64,000 bases of DNA from Firm-04 sp946413695 (GTDB lineage: Bacteria; Bacillota; Clostridia; Oscillospirales; Ruminococcaceae): positions 20,810 through 84,809 of the forward strand of contig CAMKLV010000005.1 in the NCBI GenBank assembly GCA_946413695.1. The letters run 5' to 3'. A program made the position numbers and the translations under genes. Numbering within the stretch: the first letter of the stretch is position 1; each line of letters opens with the position of its first letter. Below the pieces are notes generated by a model. The model was not told the origin of the DNA. It made no database searches and worked only from the letters and a program-made list of their open reading frames with translations. Positions 1 through 9,521 of this stretch are shown piece after piece.

Positions 1-2017
1 TGTAGCCGGAGATCGTGTACTTGTCGCCGGTGTCGATTGTGTCGGTGTGGTAGTATGCAACAACCTGACCGTTGATCGCGAGCCAGTCACGCGCGGTATC
101 CGCAACGAGATTGCCGTCATCATCGAAGTCATAGACATTGTCCAGACCGAGATCAACATAGCCCGTGCCGTCATCGTAGAAGACGTTTTTATCGAGCGTA
201 TTGACGAGTTTCCACTGATCCTCGGTCAGAGAAAGCACATACTGACCGTTTGATTCGTTCCAGTAAAGGTTATTTGCGTTGAAGTAGTTGAGGGAGAGAT
301 ACTCCTGCGTATCCGCCTCGGAAAGCGGTGTCTCCTCCATGAATTCGATGTTATCCTGCGTCAGACCGTTGATGCTTCTGCCGCCGGACATTGCCGAGGT
401 CAGGAAGCCGCTCAGGAGCGAGCCGATCATTTCGGAGCTGCCGGAGGAACCGGTCGAAGCGCCGCCGAACAGCGAGCCGAGCGGGGAGCCGGAGCCGCCT
501 GCCGCGATCTGACCGCTGGTCTCAAGGCTTGCAAACTGCCGGATGCACTTCATATAGGACTGATCCATCTGGATCTGACTGTAGGTGCTGCATGCATTGT
601 CCACATAGGAGGTGCGCTTATACGGGAAGAAGATCGAGACGCCGTGTGCGTTCGTCATGTTGGTCGATGTACGGTTGTACTTGACCGCCTTCTGGAGCGT
701 TTCAGCGAGCTGCTTGCCCTCAGCGGTGTTCATGTTGAGTGCGAGATCGACAAGGTCAACCTGATCGATCTTGGAGGAGGTTGCGAATTCTCTGGTGTTG
801 TTGCGTGCGCTCGAGACTTCCTGATACTCCTTGTTTTCCATCTTTGCGCTGACGGAATCCGCAAATGCAGCAAGGTCCTTCGGGACAGTATTTGCAAATT
901 CGGCAAGGTCGATCACGGAAAGCGTGGTCTTCTGACCGGGGCAGCGCTTTGCGCAGGCAGATGTGAAGTCATCGCAGATGTTCTTGCCGATTTCGAGCGT
1001 CGGCATGGAGGTGTTGCTGCCGAGCTGTGTCATCCAATTTGTGTAATACCAGCCGATACCGGGCTCGGTCTCCTCGGATGCGACGAGGTAATCCGCGTAA
1101 TTGTTGAGCATCAGCGCAGTTTCCGCAGTCGCCATGAGGCAGGCGTCGAAGCCGACGAAATCAAACTTGACGCCGCCGTTCTTGAGCGCCTTGCTGACGC
1201 CCGCGAGATCCATCGAGCCGCCGCTGCGGAGCTTTTCGTCATAGCCGTAGCCGCTGACGGAGCCGCCGCCGTGATCCCAGAAATCGAGGATATTGCGGTT
1301 TGCGGGGAAGTTCTTTGCGCAGTACTGAATGAACTCAGAGAGCGTGTTCGGATCGGTCATCGGCTTGTTGCCCATATCCGCTTCGAGGCGTTCCAATCTG
1401 CCGTCCTTTACGCGGTAGATCTGGTTGACACTGTTGCTGATGCCGGAGGTCTGCCACTGCTTGCAGCCGCCGGTATAGACGATAACATTGACATTGTCGC
1501 CGTATTTTGCGGTTGCCATTTCCTGCAGATCGGAAGAAGCCATGCCGCTCTTGGATTCGAGGTCGGTACCGCAGAGGTACACCATCATCGTGACGGTATC
1601 CTGACCGCCGCCGAGGATCTTCGTGTATTTTTCACGCGAGCCGGAAGCGACAGAGTCATCATAGCTTTCGGCAGAGGGCGCAATATACTGATCGGACTGC
1701 ACCTCCTCGGAGTGATAGGGGAGCTGACCGGACATATCGCCGTCCGTCAGACCGCCTGTCATGCCGCCGAGCATGCTGCCGACATCGCCGGAGCTGCAGC
1801 CTTTCAGCAGCAGATAGCCGACAATCAGCAGCAGAATGGTTCCGCCGCCGCCAGCCGCAGCAGCGCGTTTTCCGCCGCCGCCGGAGCTGCCTGTTTTGCC
1901 TGCATAGCCGTTCTGCGAGCCGACAGGACCGGTTCCGAGTCCCTCACCGCGGCGATGTACGCCGGAGCCGCCGCTCGTTACATTTTTTTCTCTGCCTCTC
2001 GGGCGATTTTGATCCAT
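1..2017 (-). CDS. Clostripain-family (C11) cysteine peptidase, membrane-anchored, 3' partial
   Basis: About 672 codons are visible; the C-terminus runs off the left edge. The first ~58 residues are Gly/Arg/Ser-rich and look cytoplasmic. A single hydrophobic segment follows (about residues 59-73, TILLLIVGYLLLKGC), then a predicted extracellular peptidase domain. The C11 catalytic pair is visible: His249 in FWDHGGGSVSGYG and Cys293 in GFDACLMAT, which in this family cleaves after basic residues. MVYLCGTDLES is the usual first strand of the fold. The ATG at 2017 has a GGAGG ribosome site 7 bases upstream and a strong promoter behind it, so the gene is probably monocistronic at its 5' end. The substrate is unknown. 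A lipoprotein reading of the KGC motif is unlikely because lysine is at -2. Confidence 0.88.
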   Translation of the reverse strand, partial: MDQNRPRGREKNVTSGGSGVHRRGEGLGTGPVGSQNGYAGKTGSSGGGGKRAAAAGGGGTILLLIVGYLLLKGCSSGDVGSMLGGMTGGLTDGDMSGQLPYHSEEVQSDQYIAPSAESYDDSVASGSREKYTKILGGGQDTVTMMVYLCGTDLESKSGMASSDLQEMATAKYGDNVNVIVYTGGCKQWQTSGISNSVNQIYRVKDGRLERLEADMGNKPMTDPNTLSEFIQYCAKNFPANRNILDFWDHGGGSVSGYGYDEKLRSGGSMDLAGVSKALKNGGVKFDFVGFDACLMATAETALMLNNYADYLVASEETEPGIGWYYTNWMTQLGSNTSMPTLEIGKNICDDFTSACAKRCPGQKTTLSVIDLAEFANTVPKDLAAFADSVSAKMENKEYQEVSSARNNTREFATSSKIDQVDLVDLALNMNTAEGKQLAETLQKAVKYNRTSTNMTNAHGVSIFFPYKRTSYVDNACSTYSQIQMDQSYMKCIRQFASLETSGQIAAGGSGSPLGSLFGGASTGSSGSSEMIGSLLSGFLTSAMSGGRSINGLTQDNIEFMEETPLSEADTQEYLSLNYFNANNLYWNESNGQYVLSLTEDQWKLVNTLDKNVFYDDGTGYVDLGLDNVYDFDDDGNLVADTARDWLAINGQVVAYYHTDTIDTGDKYTISGY

Positions 2018-2051
2018 AACTATATCCTCCTGTATCGAAGATTCTGATACT

Positions 2052-2080
2052 ATTTTACATGATGAACTTGGATTTGTCAA
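2052..2080 (-). promoter_or_regulatory. Promoter of the C11 peptidase gene
   Basis: On the minus strand, TTGACA (2080-2075) and TAAAAT (2057-2052) are separated by 17 bases, 35 bases upstream of the peptidase ATG. Confidence 0.75.
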
Positions 2081-2123
2081 GTATATTGCAGAAATTCCGC
2101 GGAATATACAGGATTTTGCGCAC

Positions 2124-4745
2124 TCATGTCCGGACGGTCAATGTACTGCCGGATTCGGTCTTGCTGATGACGATCTGCGAGGGGATTGCCTCGCGCAGCT
2201 CCGCCACATGCGAGATCACGCCGATGAGACGCGAGCCGTCTGCGAGCTTTGAGAGCATCTGCATGGCGAGAGAAAGCAGGTTTTCGTCAAGCGAGCCGAA
2301 GCCCTCGTCAATGAACATCGCATCGAGCCGGATGCCGCCGCTTTGCGCCTGCACCACATCGGAAAGCCCGAGCGCCAGCGCCAGCGACGCAAGGAACGAT
2401 TCACCGCCCGAAAGCGAGGAGACATCGCGCCATGCACCGGTACCGCTGTCAAAGACCTCGAGATCGAGACCGGTCTGCGCTTGCTTCTGACCGGCGCTTC
2501 TGCGGCAGCGGAGCGAATAGGTGTTGTTCGTCAGGAATCTGAGCCGCTCGTTTGCAGCGGTCACAACATGCCGGAAGTAGAACTGCTGGACATATGCCTC
2601 AAAACTGATCTTCGCCTTGCCGGAGAGCTGTCCGCTGACCGTGAAATAGAGATCGCGGAGCTGCTTTTCGTAATTGACAGCCTCTTTGCGCTGATCGGTC
2701 AGCGGTTTGAGCCGTTCCAGCACCTTTTCATTGGTGTCGCAGATGCGCTCCGCATTCCGGTATGCCTGATCGAGCGAGATTTGCTTTGCGTTCAGCTCGC
2801 GGATATCCTGCTCGATTTCGGCGAGCGGCAGCGGCTCTGAGATGGTACACTGCGTCCGGAGATTTTCGATCTGACCGCGCAGCGTATTTTTGCGTTCGAG
2901 GTAGGTCTGCACCTGATTCTGCAGCTTCATCTGCGTATCGGGCGCCATGACCGCGCCGAGGAATGCAGCCTCATTTTCAAAGACGGAGCCCGTCAGCGCA
3001 TCGGCATAGTCCGCGCGGCGCTTTTCCGCGGATTCTTTGGTGCGCGCATAGTTTGCCGCGGATTCCTCTGCGGCGGCTTTCTGCGCGGCGGCATCGCGTT
3101 CGGCTTTTGCGGCGGATGCCTGCGCCTGCGTCAGCGCACGGTTTCGCGCAGTGATCTGCTGATCGGCATTGTCTGCGGTTTCGCGGAGTGTCTGTGCAGT
3201 CGGGATTTCTCCGCCGCAGACCTCCTGCAGCTCGGCAAGCAGATCATCAAGCGCCTGCTGCCGTTCTTCGACGGTCTGTTTTTGCTTGGCAAAGGCAGCG
3301 AGTGTATCGCTTGTTTTCTGCCGGATTGCAGTGACTTCGGCGTCGGTCGGCGTGTGACCGGATCGCGCCGCCGGATGCGGATGCTCTGTTGCACCGCAGA
3401 CGGGGCACGGCATACCGGGCTGCAGGGTTTCCGCCAGCAGACCGGCCTGTCCGGCGTTATAGGCATCCATGCAGATGCGTTCTGCCTCTGATGCAGCGCG
3501 GTATGCTTCGGCTTTTGCATGGAGCAGAGATGCAGCCTGCCGGTGCTGATCGCGCTGTGCTTCACTTTTCCGCAGCAGATCGAGTGCATGCTCTGCATGG
3601 GCTTTCTGCTCCTGCAGCGCAGGGATTTCCTCTGCGGCTTTCTGTGCAGCCTTCAGCTCTGCGGAGGCCTTGTCTCTTGCTTCTTCCAGTGCGGGCAGAG
3701 ATTCCAGATGTCCTTTCAGGATTTTCTGCGCGGCATCAAGCTGCTGATCTGCGGTTTCCACAGCGTGATAATCCCGCAGGAGTGCCGCTGCATGCATCGC
3801 AAGATTGAGCCGTTCTGCCGCAAGCTCCATATCGCCTGCCTGCGCATCGAGCTTTTCCGCCTGCGCTTCGGCGGCAGAGCGTTCTGCAAGGAGCTTATTC
3901 TGCTGACGGGCACGGTCGGCTTCCTTTGTCACGTTCGTGAGATCGTCCGCGCAGCGTTTGCGGTCTTCTGCGAGGGTTTCCAGCAGAATCCGCTGCTCTT
4001 TACAAATCGCTTTGAGCGGCGCGAGCGCCTTTGCCGCATATTCCGGCTCTGTTTTCAGATTGCTGAGTACCTCGGAATCCGCCGCCTGCTCCGGCAGAAT
4101 CAGATCACGCACCGTCAGCAGAATCTCCTGCTCAACGGAATTGATCTTTGCCTTTGCCTCAGATTCCATTGTGCTGAGCATGTCCTGAAAATCTGCATAG
4201 CGGACGGTGTCAAACAGCTTTTGAAAGATCGCTTTCCGGTCGGCAGAGGTTGCTGTCAGGATCTTGCGGAAATCGCCCTGCGCGATCATGACAGTCTGCG
4301 CAAACTGCGGCCTTGTCAGCCCGATGAGCTCCTGAATTTTCTGGTTGACCTCTTTGATGTTCTCGAGCACTTTGCCGTCCGGCAGATGCAGAACGGCAGT
4401 ACGCTTGCTGAGCTTCATGCCCTCGCCAATCTTCTTCGGGCAGAGATATTCGGGCGTTCTGCGGACTGTATAAAGCTCGCCGCGGTGCTCGAATTCGAGC
4501 TCTGCGAAGGTCTCGGATTCCGGTGCAGCATAATCGGAACGGAAACTGTCGGCACTGCGCCGTTCGGGTCCGCCGCTCGCTTCGCCGAAAAGAGCATAGG
4601 CGATCGCGTCAAAGATTGTTGTTTTGCCGGCACCGGTCGCGCCGCAGACCAGAAACAGACCGTCCCGCTCGAGCTTTGTGAAATCGACGGTTGTTTTCTG
4701 TGCATAGGGACCGAATGCCTGAATGGTCAGAATTCTCGGTTTCAT
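2124..4745 (-). CDS. sbcC: Exonuclease SbcC (Rad50-like ATPase subunit)
   Basis: An 873-residue SMC/Rad50-type ATPase that pairs with SbcD to process DNA hairpins, palindromes and blocked ends. The Walker A motif GATGAGKTT lies near residues 35-43. Long heptad-rich coiled coils follow, interrupted by a zinc hook CPVCG near residue 445. The C-terminal lobe carries the ABC signature LSGGESFLASLAL and a Walker B/D-loop region (MFIDEGFGSLDE). It is somewhat shorter than the E. coli protein (about 1050 residues). Its ATG overlaps the stop of sbcD by four bases, indicating translational coupling. This is the last gene of the minus-strand operon. I found no clear terminator in the 100 bases after it. 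Confidence 0.97.
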   Translation of the reverse strand: MKPRILTIQAFGPYAQKTTVDFTKLERDGLFLVCGATGAGKTTIFDAIAYALFGEASGGPERRSADSFRSDYAAPESETFAELEFEHRGELYTVRRTPEYLCPKKIGEGMKLSKRTAVLHLPDGKVLENIKEVNQKIQELIGLTRPQFAQTVMIAQGDFRKILTATSADRKAIFQKLFDTVRYADFQDMLSTMESEAKAKINSVEQEILLTVRDLILPEQAADSEVLSNLKTEPEYAAKALAPLKAICKEQRILLETLAEDRKRCADDLTNVTKEADRARQQNKLLAERSAAEAQAEKLDAQAGDMELAAERLNLAMHAAALLRDYHAVETADQQLDAAQKILKGHLESLPALEEARDKASAELKAAQKAAEEIPALQEQKAHAEHALDLLRKSEAQRDQHRQAASLLHAKAEAYRAASEAERICMDAYNAGQAGLLAETLQPGMPCPVCGATEHPHPAARSGHTPTDAEVTAIRQKTSDTLAAFAKQKQTVEERQQALDDLLAELQEVCGGEIPTAQTLRETADNADQQITARNRALTQAQASAAKAERDAAAQKAAAEESAANYARTKESAEKRRADYADALTGSVFENEAAFLGAVMAPDTQMKLQNQVQTYLERKNTLRGQIENLRTQCTISEPLPLAEIEQDIRELNAKQISLDQAYRNAERICDTNEKVLERLKPLTDQRKEAVNYEKQLRDLYFTVSGQLSGKAKISFEAYVQQFYFRHVVTAANERLRFLTNNTYSLRCRRSAGQKQAQTGLDLEVFDSGTGAWRDVSSLSGGESFLASLALALGLSDVVQAQSGGIRLDAMFIDEGFGSLDENLLSLAMQMLSKLADGSRLIGVISHVAELREAIPSQIVISKTESGSTLTVRT

Positions 4746-5878
4746 TGCGCACCTGCTTTCTGATCGAGCTGTTCCAGCACCTTCTGGACGATCATTTCCT
4801 GCGCTTCGGAGAGCATCTCACCGGCATGCTGTGCAGCATAGAAATCCTGCAGCAGCGTGAGAAAATCGGTTTTCTCCGGCATGCTGTCCGCGCTGCTGAA
4901 CAGCGCTTCACCGTCTTCGGTGCTGCTGAACAGCGTTTGCAGACAGTTCGGGAAAACCGTGTGCAGCGCGCGCGCCGCATTGACAGGCGGCGCCGGATCG
5001 GTGACAGTGAGCTGAACATAGTCCTCACACACCGGCATCTGCATCAGATCGGCAAAGCTGCCGCTGATCACCTGCATTTCGCGCAGGGGCTTCAGCGGCA
5101 CCGTCTCGATGCGGACATCGCCCTTTTCGCGCAGCTCCACAATCGGGACGGATTTATGCTGATGCACCTCTGAGAACGAATATTTGATCGGCGAGCCGGC
5201 ATAGCGCACCTCCGGACGGCTGACCTGCTGTGGGCCGTGGAGATGACCGAGCGCGGCATAGTCATAGTCATCGAACAGCGCCGCGGAGACATTGTCCAGT
5301 CCGCCGATTGCCAGCTCCTCGGAATCGCAGACCTGTGCGCCGGTCAGGAACTGATGCGCAAGAATGACATTGCGTTTTGCAGTGTCGATCGGGTGGTGTT
5401 CCATCAGGACGCGGATTGCATCATTGTAATTCTGAATCTCCGCCGCCTGCTCCGGATACGCCTGCCGCATCTGCAGCGGTGTCGTGAACGGCATCAGGTG
5501 CAGGGTGATCTCCCCGAATTCGTCGGATTGCGTAAATGTGTAGATTTTTGCCGTATCCGAGCCGGAGATATAAACGCCGGAAAGCTGCGCGAGCGGCGCC
5601 AGATATGCCACGCGCTCGGCAGAATCGTGGTTGCCGCTGATGATATAGCAGGGCAGCTTTCGCTTTGCGAGTTCCGTGATAAAGTCGCTGAATACGGTCA
5701 TGGCTTCGGCAGAGGGCGCGTTCCGCTGATAGACATCGCCTGCAATCAGGACGGCGTCAACCGCGTGCGCCTCTGCAATCTGCAGAATTTGCTGTAAAAT
5801 ATACTTCTGATCTTCGAGCAGATTCTGCTTGTGCAGAACCTTGCCGAGATGCAGATCGGCTAAGTGCAGAAATCGCAT
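4742..5878 (-). CDS. sbcD: Exonuclease SbcD (Mre11-like nuclease subunit)
   Basis: A 378-residue calcineurin-like metallophosphoesterase, the nuclease half of SbcCD. Metal-binding motifs are visible in order: FLHLADLHLGK at the N-terminus, LIAGDVYQ, ISGNHDSAER, ILAHQFLTG and ALGHLHGPQ. Length is normal for the family. The start ATG lies 18 bases after the pepD stop. The 3' end overlaps sbcC by four bases (ATGA), so the two subunits are made together. Confidence 0.97.
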   Translation of the reverse strand: MRFLHLADLHLGKVLHKQNLLEDQKYILQQILQIAEAHAVDAVLIAGDVYQRNAPSAEAMTVFSDFITELAKRKLPCYIISGNHDSAERVAYLAPLAQLSGVYISGSDTAKIYTFTQSDEFGEITLHLMPFTTPLQMRQAYPEQAAEIQNYNDAIRVLMEHHPIDTAKRNVILAHQFLTGAQVCDSEELAIGGLDNVSAALFDDYDYAALGHLHGPQQVSRPEVRYAGSPIKYSFSEVHQHKSVPIVELREKGDVRIETVPLKPLREMQVISGSFADLMQMPVCEDYVQLTVTDPAPPVNAARALHTVFPNCLQTLFSSTEDGEALFSSADSMPEKTDFLTLLQDFYAAQHAGEMLSEAQEMIVQKVLEQLDQKAGAQ

Positions 5879-5896
5879 ATTGCAGCCTCCGGTCTG

Positions 5897-7324
5897 TCAA
5901 AGGGCTTTCAGGAGTGCCAGCAGGAACTCCCATGTTCTCGCTGCCGAGGCGATTGAAAGGCGCTCGCGCGGCGTGTGGATATCGAGCAGATCGGGTCCGA
6001 TGGAGATGCATTGCAGCTGCGGCGCTTTTGCGTTGAGAATGCCGCATTCCAGTCCTGCATGGATCGTTTCGATCTTCGGCTTGCCGCCGTAGAGCGCGCA
6101 GAACACTTTGACAGCCGTCTGTTCGAGCGCGGTATCCGGCACATATTCCCATGCCGGATAATCGCCGGATTCCGAAGCGCTGCCGCCTGCCTGTTCCGCA
6201 AGCTGCCGGAGCCTGTCAGCGAGCAGGCGCTTTTCGGCATTGCTGCCGCTGCGGATGAGTGCATCGACCTGCAGGGAATCTCCGTATTCCTCCAGCGTGA
6301 AGATGCCGAGATTCAGCGAGGTCTGCGGCATGCCGAGCCGTTCATTCATTTTCTGTACGCCGTTCGGCAGAAGCGCGAGGGCATCCAGAAGCGCATCTGT
6401 ATCCTCGACTGCAAACGGCTCACAGTTCGGCGCGATGCTTGTCTGCAGACTGACACCGGATTCATGCGGATAATCTGCTTTGATCTGTTCCAGTTTGCAG
6501 GTGACGGCGTGCAAGAACGCCTCTGCCTCAGCATCCGGCACAACAACCTCTGCGTTGCAGGCTGTCGGGATGACATTGTCGCGGACACCGCCCTCCCATG
6601 CACAGAGACGGAGCGCCTGCGGGACGGATTGCAGCAGATGCAGCATCAGCGTATTTGCATTCAGAAGCGGCTTGTGGATTTCTGTGCCGGAGTGTCCGCC
6701 GGTGAGCCCGAAAACCGAAAGCGAAACGAGCGTGCCCTTTGCAGGCGAACGGTGAACCGGATAGCAAAGATGCGAACGCACACCGCCCGCGCATCCGACG
6801 GTGAAAATACCTTCATCTTCGGAGTCGATATTGATGAGATAGGTGCCTTCCAGCGCATCGGGGCTGAGACCGGTCGCGCCGTCCATGCCGGTTTCCTCAT
6901 CGACGGTAAAGACCGCAGTGAGCGGCGGATGCGGAATCGAATCCGATTCCAGCACAGCGAATGCATAAGCAATTGCAATGCCGTCATCGCCGCCGAGCGT
7001 TGTGCCGTCCGCGGAGAGATATTCGTCGCCCCAGAGCAGATCAAGCCCCTCAGTCTCCATATTCTTCCTGCAGTCCGGCAGCTGTGCGCAGACCATGTCC
7101 ATATGTCCCTGCAAAATCACGCGCGGGTGATTTTCATAACCGGCAGAGGCATCCTTGCGGATGATGACATTGCCGGTTTCATCGGCGTAAGCTTCCAGCC
7201 CGAGACGCTTTGCGGTATCCAGCGCCCACTGCCGGATCAGCTCGGTATGTCCCGAGCCGTGGGGCATGGATGCGATTTCAGAAAAATACCGGAAGACAGC
7301 TTCCGGCTGCGGATATTTCAGCAT
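5897..7324 (-). CDS. pepD: Aminoacyl-histidine dipeptidase (M20 family)
   Basis: A 475-residue M20C metallopeptidase that splits Xaa-His and other dipeptides in the cytoplasm. Visible co-catalytic metal-site motifs are LQGHMDMV, LGGDDGIAIAYA and VDEETGMDGA, followed by an INIDSEDEG metal ligand region and a dimerisation domain with GGHSGTEI. No signal peptide is seen, as expected. The ATG has an AAGGAGG site 7 bases upstream, overlapping the space after the 30-codon small ORF. It sits between that ORF and sbcD in the same operon; a link to DNA repair is not obvious and is probably just co-transcription. Confidence 0.95.
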   Translation of the reverse strand: MLKYPQPEAVFRYFSEIASMPHGSGHTELIRQWALDTAKRLGLEAYADETGNVIIRKDASAGYENHPRVILQGHMDMVCAQLPDCRKNMETEGLDLLWGDEYLSADGTTLGGDDGIAIAYAFAVLESDSIPHPPLTAVFTVDEETGMDGATGLSPDALEGTYLINIDSEDEGIFTVGCAGGVRSHLCYPVHRSPAKGTLVSLSVFGLTGGHSGTEIHKPLLNANTLMLHLLQSVPQALRLCAWEGGVRDNVIPTACNAEVVVPDAEAEAFLHAVTCKLEQIKADYPHESGVSLQTSIAPNCEPFAVEDTDALLDALALLPNGVQKMNERLGMPQTSLNLGIFTLEEYGDSLQVDALIRSGSNAEKRLLADRLRQLAEQAGGSASESGDYPAWEYVPDTALEQTAVKVFCALYGGKPKIETIHAGLECGILNAKAPQLQCISIGPDLLDIHTPRERLSIASAARTWEFLLALLKAL

Positions 7325-7342
7325 AAGAGAACCTCCTTACAG

Positions 7343-7435
7343 TTACAGAATTGCATACAGAAAAGCGCCGCTCCCGAGAATCAGTGACAGAATGATCAGA
7401 AACGCGGCTTCACGGTGAGCGGCTGCTTTGAACAT
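7343..7435 (-). CDS. Putative 30-residue single-span membrane peptide
   Basis: A short frame begins one base after the TGA of the upstream membrane-protein gene and ends just before the pepD ribosome site. The product starts MFKAAAHREA and then has one hydrophobic stretch (FLIILSLILGSGAFLYAIL), a plausible single transmembrane helix with a basic N-terminal flank. There is no strong ribosome site of its own; expression would rely on coupling to the upstream stop. Its fit inside the operon, the clean helix and the tight junctions argue for a real gene, but 30 codons can occur by chance. Confidence 0.45.
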   Translation of the reverse strand: MFKAAAHREAAFLIILSLILGSGAFLYAIL

Positions 7436-7436
7436 C

Positions 7437-8102
7437 TCAAGAGTGGCGGTGCGGCGTCATAGGCTGGCGGTGCAGATTCTGCATCATGCAGTAAAAATGG
7501 TCTGCGCGAAAATGCCGCGCAGCCAGCAGATGCAGCGCATTGGCATAGAGCATTCCGGCTGTCAGGAGCGGCAGCCCGAAGCAGAGTGCGGCGCCCGCTG
7601 CCAGCAGATAGCCGTACCGGAGCCAATAAGCGGCAGGCAACCGTTTCTTATAGGGCGACCGTTTGCGCGGTGCGGGTTTCCGGATGCAGCATATCCCGAG
7701 AACCAGAGCGAACAGCAGTTCCGATACAGAGATTCCGGCTGCAATCCATGCACAGACCGGTATATGACTTCCGAGCGCGCAGATTCCTTCCGCGGCGGGG
7801 AAAAGCAGCAGTGCAGCATCTGTGATTCTGCCCCAGAACCGGATGATCCGGTCATCTCCGCCGAGCCTGCGCATACGGCAGATTCGCAGCCACGCGATGC
7901 ATTTTGCAGGAAAACAGTAATCGGAAGCCGGAGCCCGCAGGGCTTCTTTGATTGCGCGCTTGGTACGAATCTGCGCAAGGCGCAGCGCAATCAGCTCGCG
8001 GCAGCGTGTCCGGATGCCGACTGCCCAGCCGAAGCATGTGAAGAATAACAGCACATGCACCAGCGGCAGTATGATTTGCAAAGCTTCAGTCAGCGGCTCC
8101 AT
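7437..8102 (-). CDS. Hypothetical multi-pass membrane protein
   Basis: A 221-residue protein that I do not recognise. It has about four to five hydrophobic segments: one near the N-terminus (IILPLVHVLLFFTCFGWAVG), two in the middle (AALLLFPAAEGICALG and ISVSELLFALVLGICCI) and one or two near residues 165-195. Basic loops lie between them, and the tail is His/Arg-rich. It starts one base after the stop of the YkgJ-type gene, so it is translationally coupled to it. No catalytic motif is visible. Confidence 0.6.
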   Translation of the reverse strand: MEPLTEALQIILPLVHVLLFFTCFGWAVGIRTRCRELIALRLAQIRTKRAIKEALRAPASDYCFPAKCIAWLRICRMRRLGGDDRIIRFWGRITDAALLLFPAAEGICALGSHIPVCAWIAAGISVSELLFALVLGICCIRKPAPRKRSPYKKRLPAAYWLRYGYLLAAGAALCFGLPLLTAGMLYANALHLLAARHFRADHFYCMMQNLHRQPMTPHRHS

Positions 8103-8103
8103 A

Positions 8104-8577
8104 TCAGAGAAATCTGTAGTTCGGGTGATAGGGCAGAATCAGCGTGGAGTCAGCCTCCGCCTCAGCAAAAATGCGTGCGCGCAGACCGGAATCGAGCAGC
8201 GAATCCAGCGCGGCATGATTGTCCGCGGGTACACCGGGACATCCCTGATAGAGCGCCAGACGGGGCGCATCCGTATCGGGATCACGCATTACGCGGACGG
8301 GCCAGAGCGAACAGGCAAAGGGCTTTTCCGCCGGCGGCAGTGTGCAGCCGGAATCCGGATCGAGAAACGGACACGGCTGTGCTGCGTGTGTATCATCATA
8401 GGGGAGCGTGATGCGGTATCTGCCGTGATCTTCTGTCATCGGGTAATCGGGATGATCGGCGAGACGCGCCGCCGCCCCGACGGAGAATGTCGGCAGTTCC
8501 CATGCACTCTGCTCCTCAAAAATGCAGCAGTTCCGGCATTTTGCGCAGGTCTCTCCGGAGAGTATCGGGCTCAGCAT
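8104..8577 (-). CDS. YkgJ-type cysteine-cluster protein
   Basis: About 157 residues with the spacing of the YkgJ/Fe-Zn chelating family: CAKCRNCC near the N-terminus, CPFLDPDSGCTL in the middle and CSLWPVRV further on. Such proteins are thought to bind a metal or Fe-S cluster; their reaction is mostly unknown. A longer frame starts at 8601, but I chose the ATG at 8577. That ATG has AAAGGAG at a good distance and overlaps the upstream stop (ATGCTGA), typical of coupled genes. The protein forms an operon with the DUF2156 gene and the membrane protein. Confidence 0.8.
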   Translation of the reverse strand: MLSPILSGETCAKCRNCCIFEEQSAWELPTFSVGAAARLADHPDYPMTEDHGRYRITLPYDDTHAAQPCPFLDPDSGCTLPPAEKPFACSLWPVRVMRDPDTDAPRLALYQGCPGVPADNHAALDSLLDSGLRARIFAEAEADSTLILPYHPNYRFL

Positions 8578-9485
8578 AAATCGGACTCCTTTCCGTGCCA
8601 TTCCGCGATGAATTTTTCATTGAGCAGATCGGGACGGTATGACTGCTTGGATGTGCGCATGCCGTTCTCCCCGAGATCCTCCTCGCGGTTCAGATATTCC
8701 GCAGCGGTCAGACATTTCGCCATTTCATTCGCGACAACCGGCCATGCATGCGGATAATCGGGAATCACCTTTTCAAAGTGGACATCAAAGCAGCCTGCCG
8801 AGATCTCTGAAACCATCGTCATCCCGACCGGCTGACCGTCCGCGTAAAGCAGCAGACCGGATAAACCGAGCGCCTCCATATTGGCGGCAGCTTCAGCGAT
8901 GCAGCTCCGTTCATAGAGCAGCGAGGCGTCCTGCGGATCGGAGCGCGCCGCGAGCCATTTGTCCTCGATTTCCAGCGCATAGGCGGCGTTTTCCGGAATC
9001 AGCGGCTGAATATATGCCTCCGGACAGGCGCGCCAGAACTGCGACATGTGATTGCGCTTCCCGTGATAGCGGCTGCCGCGCATCTCTGCGAGATTTTCGC
9101 GCAGATACAGATATTCGGTGTAATCCTCCGCCTGTGAGAATGTGAAGCAGCCGGGGAATTCCCTGCGGAGCAGCTCGCATTGTGCCGCGGTCAGGAGCGT
9201 CAGGCGCAGCGGCTGATTCTGTGCAGCCGCATCGGCACAGAGCAGCCGGATCGCATCATGCAGATTGCCCTCGCCGAGCGGAAAGCCGTATGTACCGGCG
9301 CGGAAACCTGCACGGTAGCGCCGCAGAAGCTGTGCACCGGAGAACGCAATCTCAGTGCCGTATTTTTCGCGCAGCAGATAGAGATTGACGAAGGATGCAT
9401 CGTTTTCGCGGGCGCCGGAAAATGCAGCGGCTGCGGTGACAGCAGCCCTGTCGGAGGTACTGGGGGATGCAAATGATATTGGCAT
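8571..9485 (-). CDS. DUF2156 (LPG synthetase C-terminal-like) protein
   Basis: A 304-residue soluble protein of the double-GNAT-fold DUF2156 family, related to the catalytic domain of phosphatidylglycerol lysyltransferase (MprF) but without its membrane region. Visible family features are YRYHGKRNH-like GSRYHGKRNHMSQF in the middle and the C-terminal NREEDLGENGMRTSKQSYRP signature. It probably transfers an aminoacyl or acyl group, but the substrate is not known for the stand-alone forms. It is the first gene of the operon that runs down to sbcC. A strong promoter lies directly upstream. Confidence 0.85.
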   Translation of the reverse strand: MPISFASPSTSDRAAVTAAAAFSGARENDASFVNLYLLREKYGTEIAFSGAQLLRRYRAGFRAGTYGFPLGEGNLHDAIRLLCADAAAQNQPLRLTLLTAAQCELLRREFPGCFTFSQAEDYTEYLYLRENLAEMRGSRYHGKRNHMSQFWRACPEAYIQPLIPENAAYALEIEDKWLAARSDPQDASLLYERSCIAEAAANMEALGLSGLLLYADGQPVGMTMVSEISAGCFDVHFEKVIPDYPHAWPVVANEMAKCLTAAEYLNREEDLGENGMRTSKQSYRPDLLNEKFIAEWHGKESDLC

Positions 9486-9521
9486 GCGGAAATCCGCCTT
9501 TCATACTGTGTTTATCATTAT

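Noticed and set aside
644..2047. Open frame of 467 codons on the plus strand
   Set aside because: It is the mirror of the C11 peptidase on the minus strand, which has clear catalytic motifs, promoter and ribosome site. The plus-strand product has no recognisable domain.
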